The position numbers and the translations under genes are program-made. A stretch of 64,000 bases of DNA, taken from contig NC_056001.1 of the NCBI RefSeq assembly GCF_018446385.1, positions 8,389,600-8,453,599 of the forward strand. The letters run 5' to 3'. The notes beneath the pieces were generated by a model. That model did not search any database, was not told the origin of the DNA, and was given only the letters and a program-made list of their open reading frames with translations. The stretch is from Zingiber officinale. Lineage: Eukaryota; Streptophyta; Magnoliopsida; Zingiberales; Zingiberaceae. Below are positions 33,127 through 45,825 of this stretch, in pieces (within the stretch, counting starts at the first letter, position 1; every line of letters begins with the position of its first letter).

Positions 33127-33480
33127 ATGGCAACGTGGTCCTTTTCCTTCCAACAATTAATACGGTAGCTCACGGAAAGGGGAAGGGTCTTTTGAGCATT
33201 AGGAATTAATAAAACGAGCCGTGGTAATTCAGGTGTTCGACCGATTAATTAGATGGCCTTTGGATAAACTTAAACTCTAGGTGTACGGACTGAAACTGCC
33301 ATCCATACAGCAGTAGTCACTTTGCTTCTCTTAAATAAACGAATCTGATAAGTCTGTACATATGCCCTCGATCGCTTAAACGGGGCAGCTTGTACAGTAC
33401 CAATTTAAGTAGCATGAAAGCGGAAGACGATATGGACTGAACATGAGCTTCGACAATGGCACGCCGTCGATGAATTATGA
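33127..33480. other. 3' flank of the KCS gene
   Basis: Unique-looking sequence between element D and the KCS stop codon, probably the 3' UTR and downstream region of KCS on the minus strand. No gene or repeat is seen. Confidence 0.5.
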
Positions 33481-35029
33481 TCATTCCTTGACCACTTCCA
33501 CCTTCGGCACATCGACGGGGAACTGATTGATTTCGTCGGTCCACGGGTTCCTCTCGGCGGCGGGATCGATGGTCCTCAGCGCGCGCCACACCGCACTGTT
33601 GCACTTGAACCCGGACCCGAACGCGATCTGCCACGTCCTGTCGCCCTTCCTCATCCTCCCCTTCATCTCCGCGTACGCCAGTTCGTACCATAGCGAGCTG
33701 CTCGACGTGTTGCCGAACCGGTACAACGTCATCCGCGACGGCTCCATGTGCCACGGGCTCAGCCCCAGGTTGCTCTCCAGAGTGTCCAGCACCGCCCTCC
33801 CGCCGGCGTGGATGCAGAAGTGCTCGAACGCCTTCTTGAAGTCCGGCAGGTAGGGACGCACCCGCCTCAACTTGAACACCTTGCGCAGCACCAGTGAGGC
33901 GAAGAAGATGAGCTGCTCCGATAGGGGGAGCACCAGCGGGCCGAGCGTGGTGATGTTGGCCCTCAGCGCCTCGCCCGCGACCGCCATGAGGTCCTTGGAT
34001 AGCGCCACGCCGACCTTGCCGCCGCCGTCCTCTTCCTGGAAGACGCAGCCGTAGGACTGCGCGTCGGAGCCCTTGTGGGTCCGCACGGTGTGGATAAGCT
34101 GGTACTTGGCTCGGCGGCGCTCTGAGCGGCAGTTGGTGAGCAGGATAGCCGCGCCGCCCACGCGGAAGATGCAGTTGGACACCAACATCGAGCGGTTGTT
34201 GCCCATGTACCAATTCAGGGTAATGTTCTCCATGCTAATCACCAACGCGTAGCTATTCCGGCGGACCTGCGCGCCCATGTCATCGTTAATCTTAGTAAAT
34301 TTGATCGAGTTGTACCAAATGGGATTGGCTCCAACAGAATTACTAATTACGAACTTGGAGCAGTTGTTTGGCGAGGTCGATGGAGATGAGTCCGGCGCTG
34401 CAACCCATTCCGCCGAGGTTGTAGCTGGCAATATTCCCTCTGAGCTTGTATCGGTTCACCACCATGGCCGAGAGCGACGGCGTCGGGTTGAACAGGCTGC
34501 AGTTCACCACCAGGATCCCTATATCCCTCGGCTTCACCCCTGTCTTCGCCAGGAGATCGTCGATGGCCCCGAACATGACCATCTCTGCCTCCTTCCTCGC
34601 CTCCGCCACGCACGGCTTCGGCGGTGTCGTCAACAGCGCCTCCGGGAAGTAGGTGGCCTGACCCAGCCCCGACCGCTCCAGGATCTTCTTCTGGAACGCG
34701 AGGTTCTCCTCCGTGAAGAACCCCGCGGCCACCGACTGCTTCACGAACCGCTCCCGCGCGCACTGGCCCGCGGCCTCGGGCTTCACGCAGGCGAAGTCGA
34801 GAAGGTACACTGGCCGCGGCCGCTTCATGAAGTAGAGCGCCGTCGACAGCGCGAGCAGCGCGCAGCAGAGCGCCAGGTATTGCGGATTGAGTCGGAGACT
34901 GCCGTCCCACATCAACCGCAGATTGGAGGTCGAGAGGCGCGACGACAGAGTAGGGAGAAAGGAGAGAAGCATCGAATAGAGGGCGTTGGTGATGCAGCGA
35001 AAACCCAGTTTGAAATGCTTCATGTTCAC
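33481..35029 (-). CDS. KCS: 3-ketoacyl-CoA synthase (KCS)
   Basis: Condensing enzyme of fatty-acid elongation: it joins malonyl-CoA to long-chain acyl-CoA in the ER membrane to make very-long-chain fatty acids for wax, suberin and sphingolipids. Two exons, 35029-34355 and 34266-33481, give 486 residues (family about 490-530). Two hydrophobic N-terminal segments (about 13-30 and 49-67) fit the membrane anchor, followed by the '[15 protein letters not shown]' start of the FAE1-type domain. The catalytic triad is present: Cys210 (GMGCSAG), His378 (CIHAGG) and Asn411 (RFGNTSSS). Spacings of 168 and 33 residues equal those of Arabidopsis FAE1 (C223/H391/N424). The intron (34354-34267, 88 bp, phase 0) has a GTTCGT donor and CAG acceptor and splits 'DLAKQLLQ | VRRNSYA'. 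The gene looks intact. The paralogue cannot be fixed by eye. Confidence 0.93.
34267..34354 (-). other. Intron of the KCS gene
   Basis: An 88-bp GT-AG intron with a weak donor (CAA|GTTCGT) and acceptor GCGCAG. Removing it restores the continuous family sequence. Reading through gives a stop four codons later. Confidence 0.85.
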
Positions 35030-37006
35030 AGTGTGTTCTACGATATGCCCGTGAGAAACAGAGGAAACTACAGACGGATAGTAGTGAGATCAAAATCTCG
35101 ACAGGGAAATTAATAGAAGGATTGGAAGATTGCAGGAAGGAAAGAATTTAAGATGGTACGTGATGAGTGGGTTGAGGAGATGCAACCACCCCAACGAACT
35201 TTTTATTGAGAAGGCAATTAAGGTTGCTATAGCTAGTTGGGCAACGAAAGCGTCTTGCTTCTCACACCTTCGTTGTATCTGCATAACCTGCCGGTGATTG
35301 CTTGCGGTGAAGACTGAACATGACGTAACAATGCAGCAATTCCATCCTTCATTAAAGATTCCTGTTAGTTCTATAGAGCAAACAGACGAAAAGGTGGTCT
35401 CGAATTCTCAAGTTACTCTTGTTTGAGGTGTGATTTCTTGAGGGAAATGAATCGTCTAAATAATCTGGAAACACAAGCCACTTTATATGACGCTGTTAAA
35501 TTAACTTGGCGTTTGTTAATAAGTGATAAAGTCCATTTGACTGTTAAATTACTATAGCATAAGCCATTTAATTAAATGCTTCCTGCCCTTTTATTATTTA
35601 GTGAAGCATGTGGATGGAGGGTCACTGCGATCTTTCCTCCACATTTCAATTTAAGGCTATAATAATCCCTTCGGGGGAATTAAATAAAGTCAAAGTCATT
35701 GCACGAAAAAACAAGTCAAAGTAAAAGATGCACAGGCCCTTAATGGGTTTGACCCAATTGAAACGGAATGAAAGAGGAAGTATCGAGAGGTTGGAGGTTG
35801 GGGGTTGGTGGGAAATAACTCCAGCAAACCCTTAATTATTAGGTAATTGCTTTCTTGTCCCAATCTATGCAACAAACGACTGATGATACTAATTAAATAT
35901 AATTCATCCAGACGCGTGCGACGGACAGTGTGCATATAATATAATTGTATTAAATGTGTTTGAGTCGTGTGCGTCTTTTCATGCCACGCTGTTTAATAAA
36001 TTTAAATTATTTAAATTTAAATGTGTTTTGTTAATAAATTAATTATTTTTTTTGAATAATCAAATTTATCAAAATTTCCAACCGATTAAATATCCGTTAG
36101 TTTAATTCTAGATGAATTAATCAAAATTTTAAAATTAAATTAATTAAATTTAGATTTTATTTAATTAATTATATTTTTAAATAAAAAATAATAAAATTAA
36201 TATTTTAATTGGATTTAACTGACGAACTTTAAAATTAAAATCAAATTAAATTAGCCAAAAATCACAATGAATTTTATAAAAAAGTTAAAAATTAAATTAA
36301 CCGAATTAAATTTTAAAATTTAATTAATTTAATTTTACTAAAATTTTAGTAGCCCCTATTTGTTAGACGGTGGAAAAGTGATCGTGTGAACAGAATTAAA
36401 ATGGAGTTTTTAATTATCATCCTATAATAGCCACTGATATCGATTATTTTTTTAAAATTTTATTTTTTAAAACTTAAATATTATATCTTAAATTCTATTT
36501 TTTTTTAAAAAAAAAATAATTTTAAATGCTTACAGGTACGAGATATATTGATCGAATATCATTCTATATTTTTTTCAGAATCTTATCATAATGGAAATTA
36601 ATTTTGTGGAGACTCTTTAATTAAGATGTAGTGCAGGCATGGATTGGTTGGAATTTATTTATGAGGCTAACTTCCGAATTAGGGATGACGAGGTCCAAAC
36701 CTAGTTCGATAGAGAAAGAGGAAGAGATAAGATTTGACTTAATTTAGGACAACTCAAAAAAGAATCTTGGGATTGATTCAAATTACTTTGTGATGCAATC
36801 ACAAAGTAATTAAGTGCATCACAAAGTAAGTAAGTCAACTTATCAAATTTTAAACTAAATAAGAACCCTGTCCCAACAGTTTAAGTTAACTGAGACACAC
36901 GTTAATTTGGAAGTAGGGAATCAACTTAATTATAATATTTAGTTAGTTTAGTGTTAATTCAGGGAAGATTGAACAGTGCTGGTGGTTTTTTTTTTTTATA
37001 TTTTTT
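35030..37006. other. Upstream region of KCS and AT-rich intergenic DNA
   Basis: The first 0.5 kb is the likely promoter and 5' UTR of KCS (minus strand). From about 35990 to 36550 the sequence is extremely AT-rich, with many 'ttaatt' and 'aaattaaa' words, possibly a degraded MITE. A perfect hairpin lies at 36781-36811. No gene is seen. Confidence 0.5.
36781..36811. repeat. Perfect 14-bp inverted repeat
   Basis: AATTACTTTGTGAT, a 3-base spacer, then ATCACAAAGTAATT. A further copy of the right arm (gcatcacaaagtaa) follows at about 36816-36829. It could be the inner part of a small foldback element. No terminator role is implied. Confidence 0.6.
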
Positions 37007-38213
37007 TGTAAATCAATAGTATAAGCAGCGAAAAGAAAAAATTTAAAAGAAAAATCAACATAGACAAAATTAATATATTATTTTTACTTGGTTCGAAATT
37101 TATGGTGACTCCTATTCGAAGGTCATGATTATCGATCGTTTTCATTGGCCAATCAATTAATAATTCATAATAAGTACAAGTACAAAGTGATAATAATTTA
37201 AGTGCTATAAACGAAATTATACTAACAACTAAAGATTCTCAGTTTCATGCTTTCGGTCATCGAAGTAGTGTTACAGCGTCGTCTAGTTGTCTTTGGAGCA
37301 GTGCGCAAGTGAGTAAAACATTGGGGTTGTTATCTTTGAGGTGTTGGTAGAAGTCCATTTTATAGGTCACCTCTAGACGCATGGACCGGTCCCAGGCGCC
37401 CCCACATGGCATCCTCTCATCGAAAGTCTATCCAGCAACTTTTATCCTTATCTAGATGCTTGGACCACTCTTGGGCACTTGGACACTGACATGTGTTGAT
37501 CATCAGAATGCGTCAACTCATCTGCATGCGTAGCAGAGTTTGACCTAGTCTAGGCACCTGGACCTAATCTAAGCACCTGGACCCAGCCAGAGCACCTAGA
37601 TGCCCATTTTCAGACCAATTTCCAACTCCAATTTTTTGCGCCACAGAATTAACACAACAAACAAAATATATCATTTTGAATGAATTTGACAGTCTCAGCT
37701 GAACTGTCCGATTTTGACTTTTGAATTTTCATGAAATCCTAAGTCAAATCAATGTCTATTATTCCCCCAATAGGGAACGCATCCTCACCTACTTTTCTTA
37801 AGAGAGTTTACCTGATGTCAAACCGGTCCTCCAGACCATTTAAACTTTCGCTCAACATCGGAACTTCAAGACTTTCTATTGGACGTTCGATCCCTGATTC
37901 GTCCGGTCTTTCGCCTTGTGTATGCAACCTCTAGAACTTTCACCTATTGTCCTCGACCAATAGGATTTTCTGCCTGATGTCCTGGACCTACTAAAATTTC
38001 TTTCCGGTCCTTCGGACCAGGACTTCCTTGCCTAGCCGCAACTAAGGATTTATACTTGCCTAGTATTCATTAGGACTTTTACCTTGTCTAAACTCACTTA
38101 GGATATTTCTGCAGACTCAGTCAGACTTATTAGAACTACAATAACCCTTAACTTTGAATTGTTTGTCATTATCAAAACTTGTGTTCAATCATTTGATGAT
38201 TCTTACACTAATA
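37007..38213 (-). repeat. 3' LTR of element C
   Basis: A direct repeat of the right LTR at 41590-42663 and bordered at 38214 by a purine tract on the minus strand. The outer end near 37007 (TGTAAATC on the plus strand) is a best guess. Confidence 0.65.
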
Positions 38214-40935
38214 ATCTCCCCTTTTTAATTATAACAACACAATTCAAAGTTAAAAAAAGTATAACTAGTTAAGAATAACTAAAGACCTATACAAGAATTT
38301 TCAATTGCTTTTTCAAAATTAAAATTTCTAAGTATAAAAACAGAGAACTCTTCAAGATTTTCCTATACAAATATTTCAACTTTAATCTCCCTTGAAAAAT
38401 AACACTTAATTTTAAAAAACATCTAACTTTTAAAATCTTCTTTCTAAAAATACTTAGCTTTAAGAAAAACTTTAAGCTGAGAAAGTACTTAGGTTTAGAG
38501 AAATAATAAAATAAACCTAACTTTTAATCTTGACTTAACTTTTAATCTTGTTCTCTCCCTTTGATATATATCAAATAATAATAATTTGTAAAAGAAATGC
38601 ACGCCCCCTCAATTAATACCTTAGTTGAAAAGAGATCTAAAAAATTAAAAATTTTGAAGATATAAGTGCTTAAATATTTATTTTGCTTAACGAAAAAAAT
38701 TACAAAACTAAAAAATTAGGTAAAGTTAATAGCATAAGTATAACCCTAGAGTCCAAGCATAAATGTAATTTATAAAAATTAATTAGGTTTTAAAAACTTA
38801 ATTTGGTTTTGAAAAATTAATTTAGTTAAGAAGTAATTAATTTAAGTTTTAAAAATTTAATTAAAGTTTTAAAAATGAATTAAAACTGAGAATTAATTAA
38901 AATTTTGAAAATTTAATTAAAGTTTTAATTTTTTTTAAAAAAAATTATATTTGAATTTTGAGAAATATTTAAATTTAAATTTTTAAAAATATTTAAGTTT
39001 GAATTAGATCAATTGAATTAATTAGGTTTTAGGTTAGATTGAGTAAATTGATTAATTAAATTAATTAGTTTGAGTTAGGGTAAGTAATTGATTAGTTTGA
39101 GTTGAGTTAAATAAATGATTAGTTTGAGTTAGGTTAAGTAAGTCTAAATTAATTAATCCTAACATCTCACTCATTTTTAGATTTTTAATCAGCGAACCTT
39201 ATAGATTTTTGTAAGATATTTGATATATATTTTTTTCTTAAATTTAATTTGAAATATAAGAATTGATTTACATTTGAGTTAGACTTAGGTTTAACAGTTA
39301 GTCAGTTAAATATTCATTTCGATAATCGACTTCCAAGTTGTTGCAAGGCACAAGAGCCTTCTTGGGTATTAGAGTAACGACCACTTCTAGATAAAGTCTT
39401 TTATGAAAATTGAATATTTAATATTTTTTTCTAAAAATTCTTAGTCTAACTGTCAAGTATTGATCAAGCCTAAGTCTTTATCTAACCATCCTAATCTAGG
39501 TAGAAATAAGGAAAACAGTAAATCAAGCAAATCTATTTAACAATAAAGATGATTTTTCTATTGGCTTCCCTTGGATCATAGTCTTGATAAGATATATCAA
39601 GATAATGAATTTAATGCTTGGGAATCCAATATTGATTAAGTCCAACTTGATAGTCAAGTTAGACTTAGAGACCCATGCTTGGATTAGATTTCTATTGGTT
39701 CGATTTACTAAAGAAAAGTAAGATCTGAATCGATATTTAGCCTTGTATCTTAGTCTTAATCTATGGTATACAACCCTTTGTTTTCCAAAAACCATATCAA
39801 GGTTCTTGAAACTCAAAGTGAATCGTTCCAACATGTCTTTAAGTTCTTTGACTTGAGTTTTTAAATTGAAATTTTCTTTCTTAAGTTGTTGGACTTGAGT
39901 TGAAGTTTCAATTTGAATTGCAATCGGTCAAAGGACTTGAGCTAGTCTCCTCCTTGAGGGATTTAGCATCATTTTAAAGTGACTTGATCCAGATATTAGA
40001 CTTAGCTAATTTTATAAATAAATAAGAAATTAAATTACGCAATCTAACTAACGACGAACTTACAATGAAGTTGGAATTGTCTGAATCGGATACGGATTCA
40101 TGACTTTGCTTGGACTAGGCTTCCAATTCATTCTTGCACTCAGTTTCGGCAACTTGTTATCAGGTCAAAAGTGAGAGGAAGCTTGCTTGCTCGTGTTCTT
40201 TGTAAGAGTCTTCTGATGAAGACTCGTCCTATGTTGCTTGTAGTATCTTCTTTTTTCGTTGCTTCTTGGCTTCCTTCAGATTCAGACAGTTTGACTTGAT
40301 GTGTCATTTCTTGTTGCATCCATAATAGGTGATTTCTGACTTGGCCTTCGTGCTCGCATTTGGACTCAATTGCTTCGTCTTCATTTGGATCAACTTCTTG
40401 ATCTTTTGTTTGGTAAACCCCTTCTTCTTTTTGTATAATTTTCAAACCAAGTTCACGAGCTAGGTAGTGATTTCATCGTTGTGTTCTGAATCCGATTCAC
40501 CTTCGGACTCATGTTTGGTTCAGTACTTGTTCTTTAATTCCTTTGTCTTGCTTGTAACTTCAACCAAGACAATACCTTTTTCGACCGGAAGTGCATTAGT
40601 CCGTTCATATAGTTCGAATTCAGAAAACATTTTGTCTATTCTAATATTTGAAAGATTCTTGGATACTTTGTAAGCATCTACCATTGATGCTCACAAAACA
40701 TTCCTCGGAAAAACGTTTAACAAGTACCTTATAATGTCGCGGTTCTCCACCTTTTGTCCGATCGCATGGAGATTGTTAAGTAAGTCTTGGATCAGATCAT
40801 GTAATTGTCTCGCCAATTCACCATTCTGTATTTTAATATTATATAATTTATTTAAAATTAAGTCACGTTTACTTACCTTTTTATTAGAGGTCCCCTCGTG
40901 CAATTCAAGCTAGTTTTTCCCATAGGTCCTTTGCT

Positions 40936-41605
40936 CTAAGGCCCGCTAATGTAGTGATAAGGGAGATCCCACCTGTCACGAGTAAAGTGGCACGATGTTG
41001 GTCAAAATCAAGGCGGTCAATATCGGGGTTTATGGCAAGAGTCTCGACCAAAGGTGGTTGTCTGGTTATCCTAGTCAGCAAAGGAGTGGCCGAGCAGATC
41101 ACCTGGTCAGTCAGACGAATGGACATCATGGGTCAGTTCGACGAACGGACAAACCCGTAGTCGGTTGTTTTGGTCGGCAGGAAAACGAGCCGCTCGGGCC
41201 GCTTGTCCGACACAAGGAATGACATTACACAGGAGGGGACGAGAAAACGAAAGAAACCACTCCGTCTATCATTAAATATGAAGAAACCAAGACAAAGAAG
41301 AATATTCCATCTATCATTAATGCACGGAAGTCAAGATAAAGAAACCTTTCTCTGATAATTAATATCATTAAATAAGGACAGATGAACAATCACAAAGAAA
41401 GGTATAAAAGGGTCCTCCAGGTATGAGGAAAGGCAAAATTTATCTATTTCTTGATTACTCATTCTCTCTTCCTGATTCTAACTTGAGAGTCGGAGGGACA
41501 ACGCCAAGGACCCCTTCCATGATTTGATTTTGTTTTGTAAGATTGAGGTCTTCATCCTGTCAGTAGTCACCCCATCCCCCTCTTTCCAGCTTCCCTTATT
41601 CGGAC
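40936..41605 (+). repeat. Foreign LTR-like block inside element C
   Basis: This GC-richer segment begins near TGATAAGGGAGATCCC and ends near GGACAGGATCA. It has a good TATA box (ggtataaaagggtcc, about 41399) and a 'gagagtcggagggacaacgcc' block typical of Ty3/gypsy LTR R/U5 regions. It shows no matching flanking duplication, and it replaces the edge of the right LTR of C, so it may have arrived with a deletion. Confidence 0.55.
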
Positions 41606-42663
41606 AGGATCACCCGCGATCGTCGATCACTTTCATTAGGCAATCCACTTTCATTGGGCAATCCACTAATAATTTAGAATAAGTAGAGCTACAAAGTGAT
41701 AATAGTTTAAGTGCTATAAATGAAATTATACCGACAAATAAAGATTCAGAGATTCGTGCTTTCGGTCTTTGGAGCACTACGCAAGAGAGTAAATCGTTGG
41801 GGTTGTGTATCTTTGAGGTGTTGGTCAAGGTCCATTTTCTAAGCCACCTCTGAGTACCTAGACCGGTCCCGGGCACCCCTATGTGGCATCTTCTTATCAA
41901 AATTCTATCCAGTAACTTTTATCCTTACCCTGACACCTAGACCACTTCTAGGCGCCTGGACGTTGACGTGTGCCGACCGAATGCGCTAACTCATCTGCAC
42001 GCGTGACTGAGTTCAACCCAGTTGGGACACCTGGACCTAGTCTGGGCGCTTGGATGCCCATTTTCTAACCAATCTTCCAACTTCGATTTTCCGCACCACA
42101 GAGTTAGCACAACAAATAAATATATCATTTTGAATTAATTTGATAGTCTCGGGACTGTCCGGTTCTGACTTTCAAATTTCCTTGAACCCCTAGGTCGAAT
42201 TGTCGCCTATTGTTCCCTCAACGGAGAACATATCCTTACCTACTCCTTTTAGGAGAGTTTATCTGATGTTAAACTGGTCCTCCAGACCGTTTAAACTTTT
42301 GCTCAACATCTGAACTTCAAGACTTTCTATTGGACATCTTATCCCCGACCCGTCCAGTTTTCTGCCTAGTATCCGCGACCTTTAGGACTTTACCTACTAT
42401 TCTTGACCAGTAGGATTTCCCACCCGATGTCCTCGACCTACTAAGACTTCTATCCAGTCCCTCCAACCAGGACTTCCTTGCTTAGCCGCAACTAGGACTT
42501 TCCATCTGCCTAGTATTCACTAGGACTTTTGCCTTGCCTAAACTCACTTAGGACTTTCCTGCACACTCAATTAGACTTATTAGAATCATAATAATCCTTA
42601 ACTTTGAACCATTTACCATTATCAAAACTTGGGTTTGATCATCTAGTGCTTCCTGCACCAACA
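41590..42663 (-). repeat. 5' LTR of element C (incomplete)
   Basis: Similar to 37080-38213 along its length. The part next to the interior is missing, replaced by the foreign block. It contains a short local duplication, 'ccactttcattgggcaat', at about 41628-41665. Confidence 0.65.
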
Positions 42664-43876
42664 CATTATAGCTGTGAACAAATATATGGAGAAAGGTTCT
42701 CTTTCACACGTGGATGCCTAGGAGTGTAAATCTAGGGCTTGGATTGACATTAAACCAAGTTAACTTATGTGTGAATATGACCTACGCATGTGAAATGTTG
42801 AATTGGTCAGGACAAATTTACCCGAGAAAATAAACCAATTTTTTACCACCTAAATATTTTACTTGTTACTAATGAAGGATCTATAACCTCCATACTTTTG
42901 AACTGCACGGGTTAATGAACAGTAAATGACTTTAATTTGGCCATTGAATACTACAAAGGTCTAACCTCCTATACAAGGAGTTTGTGACCAAGAGCAAAAT
43001 CAAGAGCTAGTAGCAAACATCTTCTCTCCACCGTGCATTTCCGCTCGGTGGTTTGCCCCTGATAACAATTTAATATTTTCTCAGTTTACTATGAACAACC
43101 AGCATTTGGTTGTGTATGTGATTATGTCATTGTATCCTGAAAAATAGACGTCCATAATAACCTCGAAACATAACCGGAGGAGGATGACTCTATTTTAAGA
43201 AAGCTACGTTACGCAGGCCTCAACAACTCTTACTTCCATCTCGGTCTCATCTAAACATCTTGGCCAAGTCTTCTAGGCAACTCAGTTTTTCTAAACAACT
43301 CTTCCTTCCTTCCTATTTACTCGTCTGAGATCATCCATTCAAATCATTTTAACATATTTAAATTATATTTTTGAGTATATTTAAATTTAGCAACTATTTC
43401 AGTAAATCTTCGTGATGGAAGATTGTTCAACACTTCTGTGTTTTTTATGAACTCGCGAGGATTTTATTGGGTAAGTTAAGGTTTATTTTATCTTATAAAA
43501 AAGTGAATAAGTAGATTGTGGTGAGCAACTGAGCAGCGGCGTTAGACTGGAAGGGATCTCCAAACCGGCAGGCTAACACACAAAGGTAACCAAAGCCCAT
43601 GAAAACGTACGAATTTTTCATTTGGTCACCAAAGCGCACCCAACTCCACCAAAAACAGAGTCCTCTGATGTGCATAAAAAACTAAATGCTTTTCTATAAT
43701 TTTTATCATCAAACAAGTTTGAATAATCAAACACAATTGCAAAACGGTATACAAATATGAGCTTAAAAAAAATGTTTGAACGTACGTATTGGCGTATTCC
43801 TGCTTGCCCCCAATTTATAACCACCCTTCGTACATATAATAATCAATTTGACATGCCAGGTATCAGAATCGAGCTT
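42664..43876. other. Intergenic stretch downstream of the CASP-like gene
   Basis: AT-rich sequence with no gene or transposon ends that I can support. The part next to 43877 is probably the 3' UTR of the CASP-like gene. Confidence 0.45.
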
Positions 43877-44727
43877 CTACCTGAAAAGGTTGTGCGCAGA
43901 GATGAGAGCGCTGAGCGCGAACACGAAGAAGGCGATGAACGAAACGGTGATGGATCCCTTTGCCTTGCGCGTGAAGGCGTCGCTTCCGAACGTCGAAGCC
44001 CATGCGTCATTGCGAGAGGCTGCGGCCGACGACGAAGACATCAGAAGATAAGCCAGTATCTGCACGCAATTGTTCATCGATCATATCGTCGAGCTTTAAT
44101 AGTTTCACTAATTTTGATGTTGTTGTATGCATGATTAGAAGTAATTGGAAATTAACGTGGATTATTCCCCTGTTTCTTTTACCTGATCCATCGTGAGATC
44201 GAAATAATAACGAAGCGGGCGACTGATTAGGCTGCTCATGGTGGTCATCCGGTGGATCCGCTCGTAAACCTGATACAGGGAGTAGACGAAGGCGATCACG
44301 TTCACTCCGACCAGGTACCTGCGGGTTTCATCGGTTGGGTGGTGATCGGATAGGAAAACGAGAAGGGAGAGGAGGGACCAAGGAAATTGACGTCAATATA
44401 CCGGAATTCCTCATATCGGTCGTACGAGTCTCCCGCCCATCCCTCTGTCTTGTCGGAGGCCATCACCGAGAAGGCGATCATGCACAGCAGCAGCGCCACA
44501 ACACGGAGCCCGATCGCCGCACGTACCGACCACGGGCGCTGTCTCACTGACTGCGGCGCAGCTATGAATCTCCTCTCCGCCGCCCGCCCGTCGACCCCTG
44601 CCACCGACTTCGCTACCGTAGAGCCCAAGGTGACCGCCGGCGCCGGCGCCGCTCTGTTCGGTGCGACGGGCGGAGGCAGGGAAGGGCTCCCGGAGTCAGG
44701 CACTGGCGAACTCATGACTCGGCTCAA
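43877..44727 (-). CDS. CASP-like protein (CASPL4-type, four membrane segments)
   Basis: A member of the CASP/CASP-like (former DUF588/UPF0497) family, four-span plasma-membrane proteins. True CASPs organise the Casparian strip; most CASP-like proteins have unclear roles. Three exons: 44727-44402, 44318-44183 and 44059-43877, giving 214 residues. Both introns are GT-AG; intron 1 splits the Arg109 codon. A Pro/Ala-rich cytosolic N-terminus (1-65) precedes TM1 (about 70-90, with Arg75), TM2 (about 110-126), TM3 (about 155-168, preceded by Asp153) and TM4 (about 191-208). The 'SRPLRYYFDLTMDQ' and 'LAYLLMSSSSAAASR' stretches are typical of the CASPL4 branch. A second ATG at 44715 could also be used. 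The gene looks intact. Confidence 0.9.
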
Positions 44728-45811
44728 TTATTTGTCTCTCTTTGGGCTTTAATTTTCCTTGCGTGCGTTTTCAGTCTCTTTGAAATTAATAAATGCTGGA
44801 GAAGGATTTGCGTTAACCGTGGGACCACACGAAGGATTGCATGGCGTGCAAAAGGCCTCATATTTAGACTCTAACTTTTACTGAGATTAACGTGGACACG
44901 AAAGAAGATTTCCAGGTGTGGAAAGATGAAGATGAAGACACCGTCGGTACATGGTGCAGACGAAAGGAGGAAGAAAGGGACAAGAACAAGTAAACCCTGC
45001 GAGCCAAGCAACGTCGACACAATATGCATGGAAAAGCAGGTGCGACTAATTGTTGGTTACTGAGCCGACGCAGCACAGGCGTGGATGGAGCATAAAGTGC
45101 CGGGAGGTGGCCAGCAAGGGCTCAATTCGTCAAAAGTTCTATCGTGTCTGCGTTTTTGGTTTTTACAGTGTTTCAGCTGATTTTAGATTGCGATAGATTG
45201 TATTATCTGCAGAGAAAAGGACAGTTGGGGTAGATCATTTTTATTGTACTTTTTTTTTTCCATTTAGATTCATTCTCATAAAGTAAATATATATACATGT
45301 AGATCATTCTTTTTGTTGTTTATATATGTCGATTGGACACTTTGTATTTTTGAAGTGTCGTTGAGTGATTAAAACATATTTGGTAGTTGCATAAGGATAC
45401 TTAATATGAGCTAGAAGGTTTGGCTCGATGTGTTTGATTAACTGAGATTACACGGATTGTATCGTGCAACGTAATTTATTTAATTAAAAGGATTAGAAAA
45501 TCTTATGTGACAAAAGCAATTAAAAAATACATTACATTGTGTGTAATTTGTAAAATTTAAGTACTGTGGATATTAATATCCATACATCTGGAGTCACAAG
45601 CGGATTCTACGACTAGGTCAGATTATAATATAATTTATTTATATCAAATTTAAATATATAAATTTAGAAATTGTTATCGCAGTTTTTATAGATATTTATT
45701 GGAATAAAGGTATTTTTAAAATAAAAAAATATCTATAAATTACCGAATCATATAGATCAAGTTTCAAAATATCTAAATCATATATCTAAATTTCAAAATT
45801 ATTAAATTGTA
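44728..45811. other. Upstream region of the CASP-like gene
   Basis: The first few hundred bases are the likely promoter of the CASP-like gene (minus strand). The rest is AT-rich. The open frame at 44864-45076 (minus) is not recognisable. No repeat ends are seen before the LINE target duplication at 45812. Confidence 0.45.
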
Positions 45812-45825
45812 TATACAACATATAT

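Larger units (their letters stand above)
37007..42663 (-). mobile_element. Element C: gag-only copia-type LTR element, minus strand
   Basis: Two direct repeats, about 37007-38213 and about 41590-42663, share long stretches, for example 'ctcaacatc', 'ttcaagactttctattgga' and 'actcacttagga'. The right one ends CCAACA, which is the element's 5' terminus on the minus strand. A purine tract (minus strand aaaaaggggagat) lies at 38214-38226. Gag remnants of the copia type are at about 40690-40905 (HEGTSNKKVSKRDLILNKL) and 40140-40445, and no pol is visible. A foreign LTR-like block (about 40936-41600) sits where the start of gag, the PBS and the LTR edge should be. The element is broken and old. Its left boundary is approximate and no target duplication is seen. 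Confidence 0.7.

Noticed and set aside
33317-34213. 298-codon minus-strand frame overlapping KCS exon 2
   Set aside because: It is a shadow frame of the GC-rich KCS exon. The composition is Arg/Gly/Ala-rich and it has no family motifs. The same holds for plus-strand frames at 34277-35113 and the second minus frame at 34347-35093.
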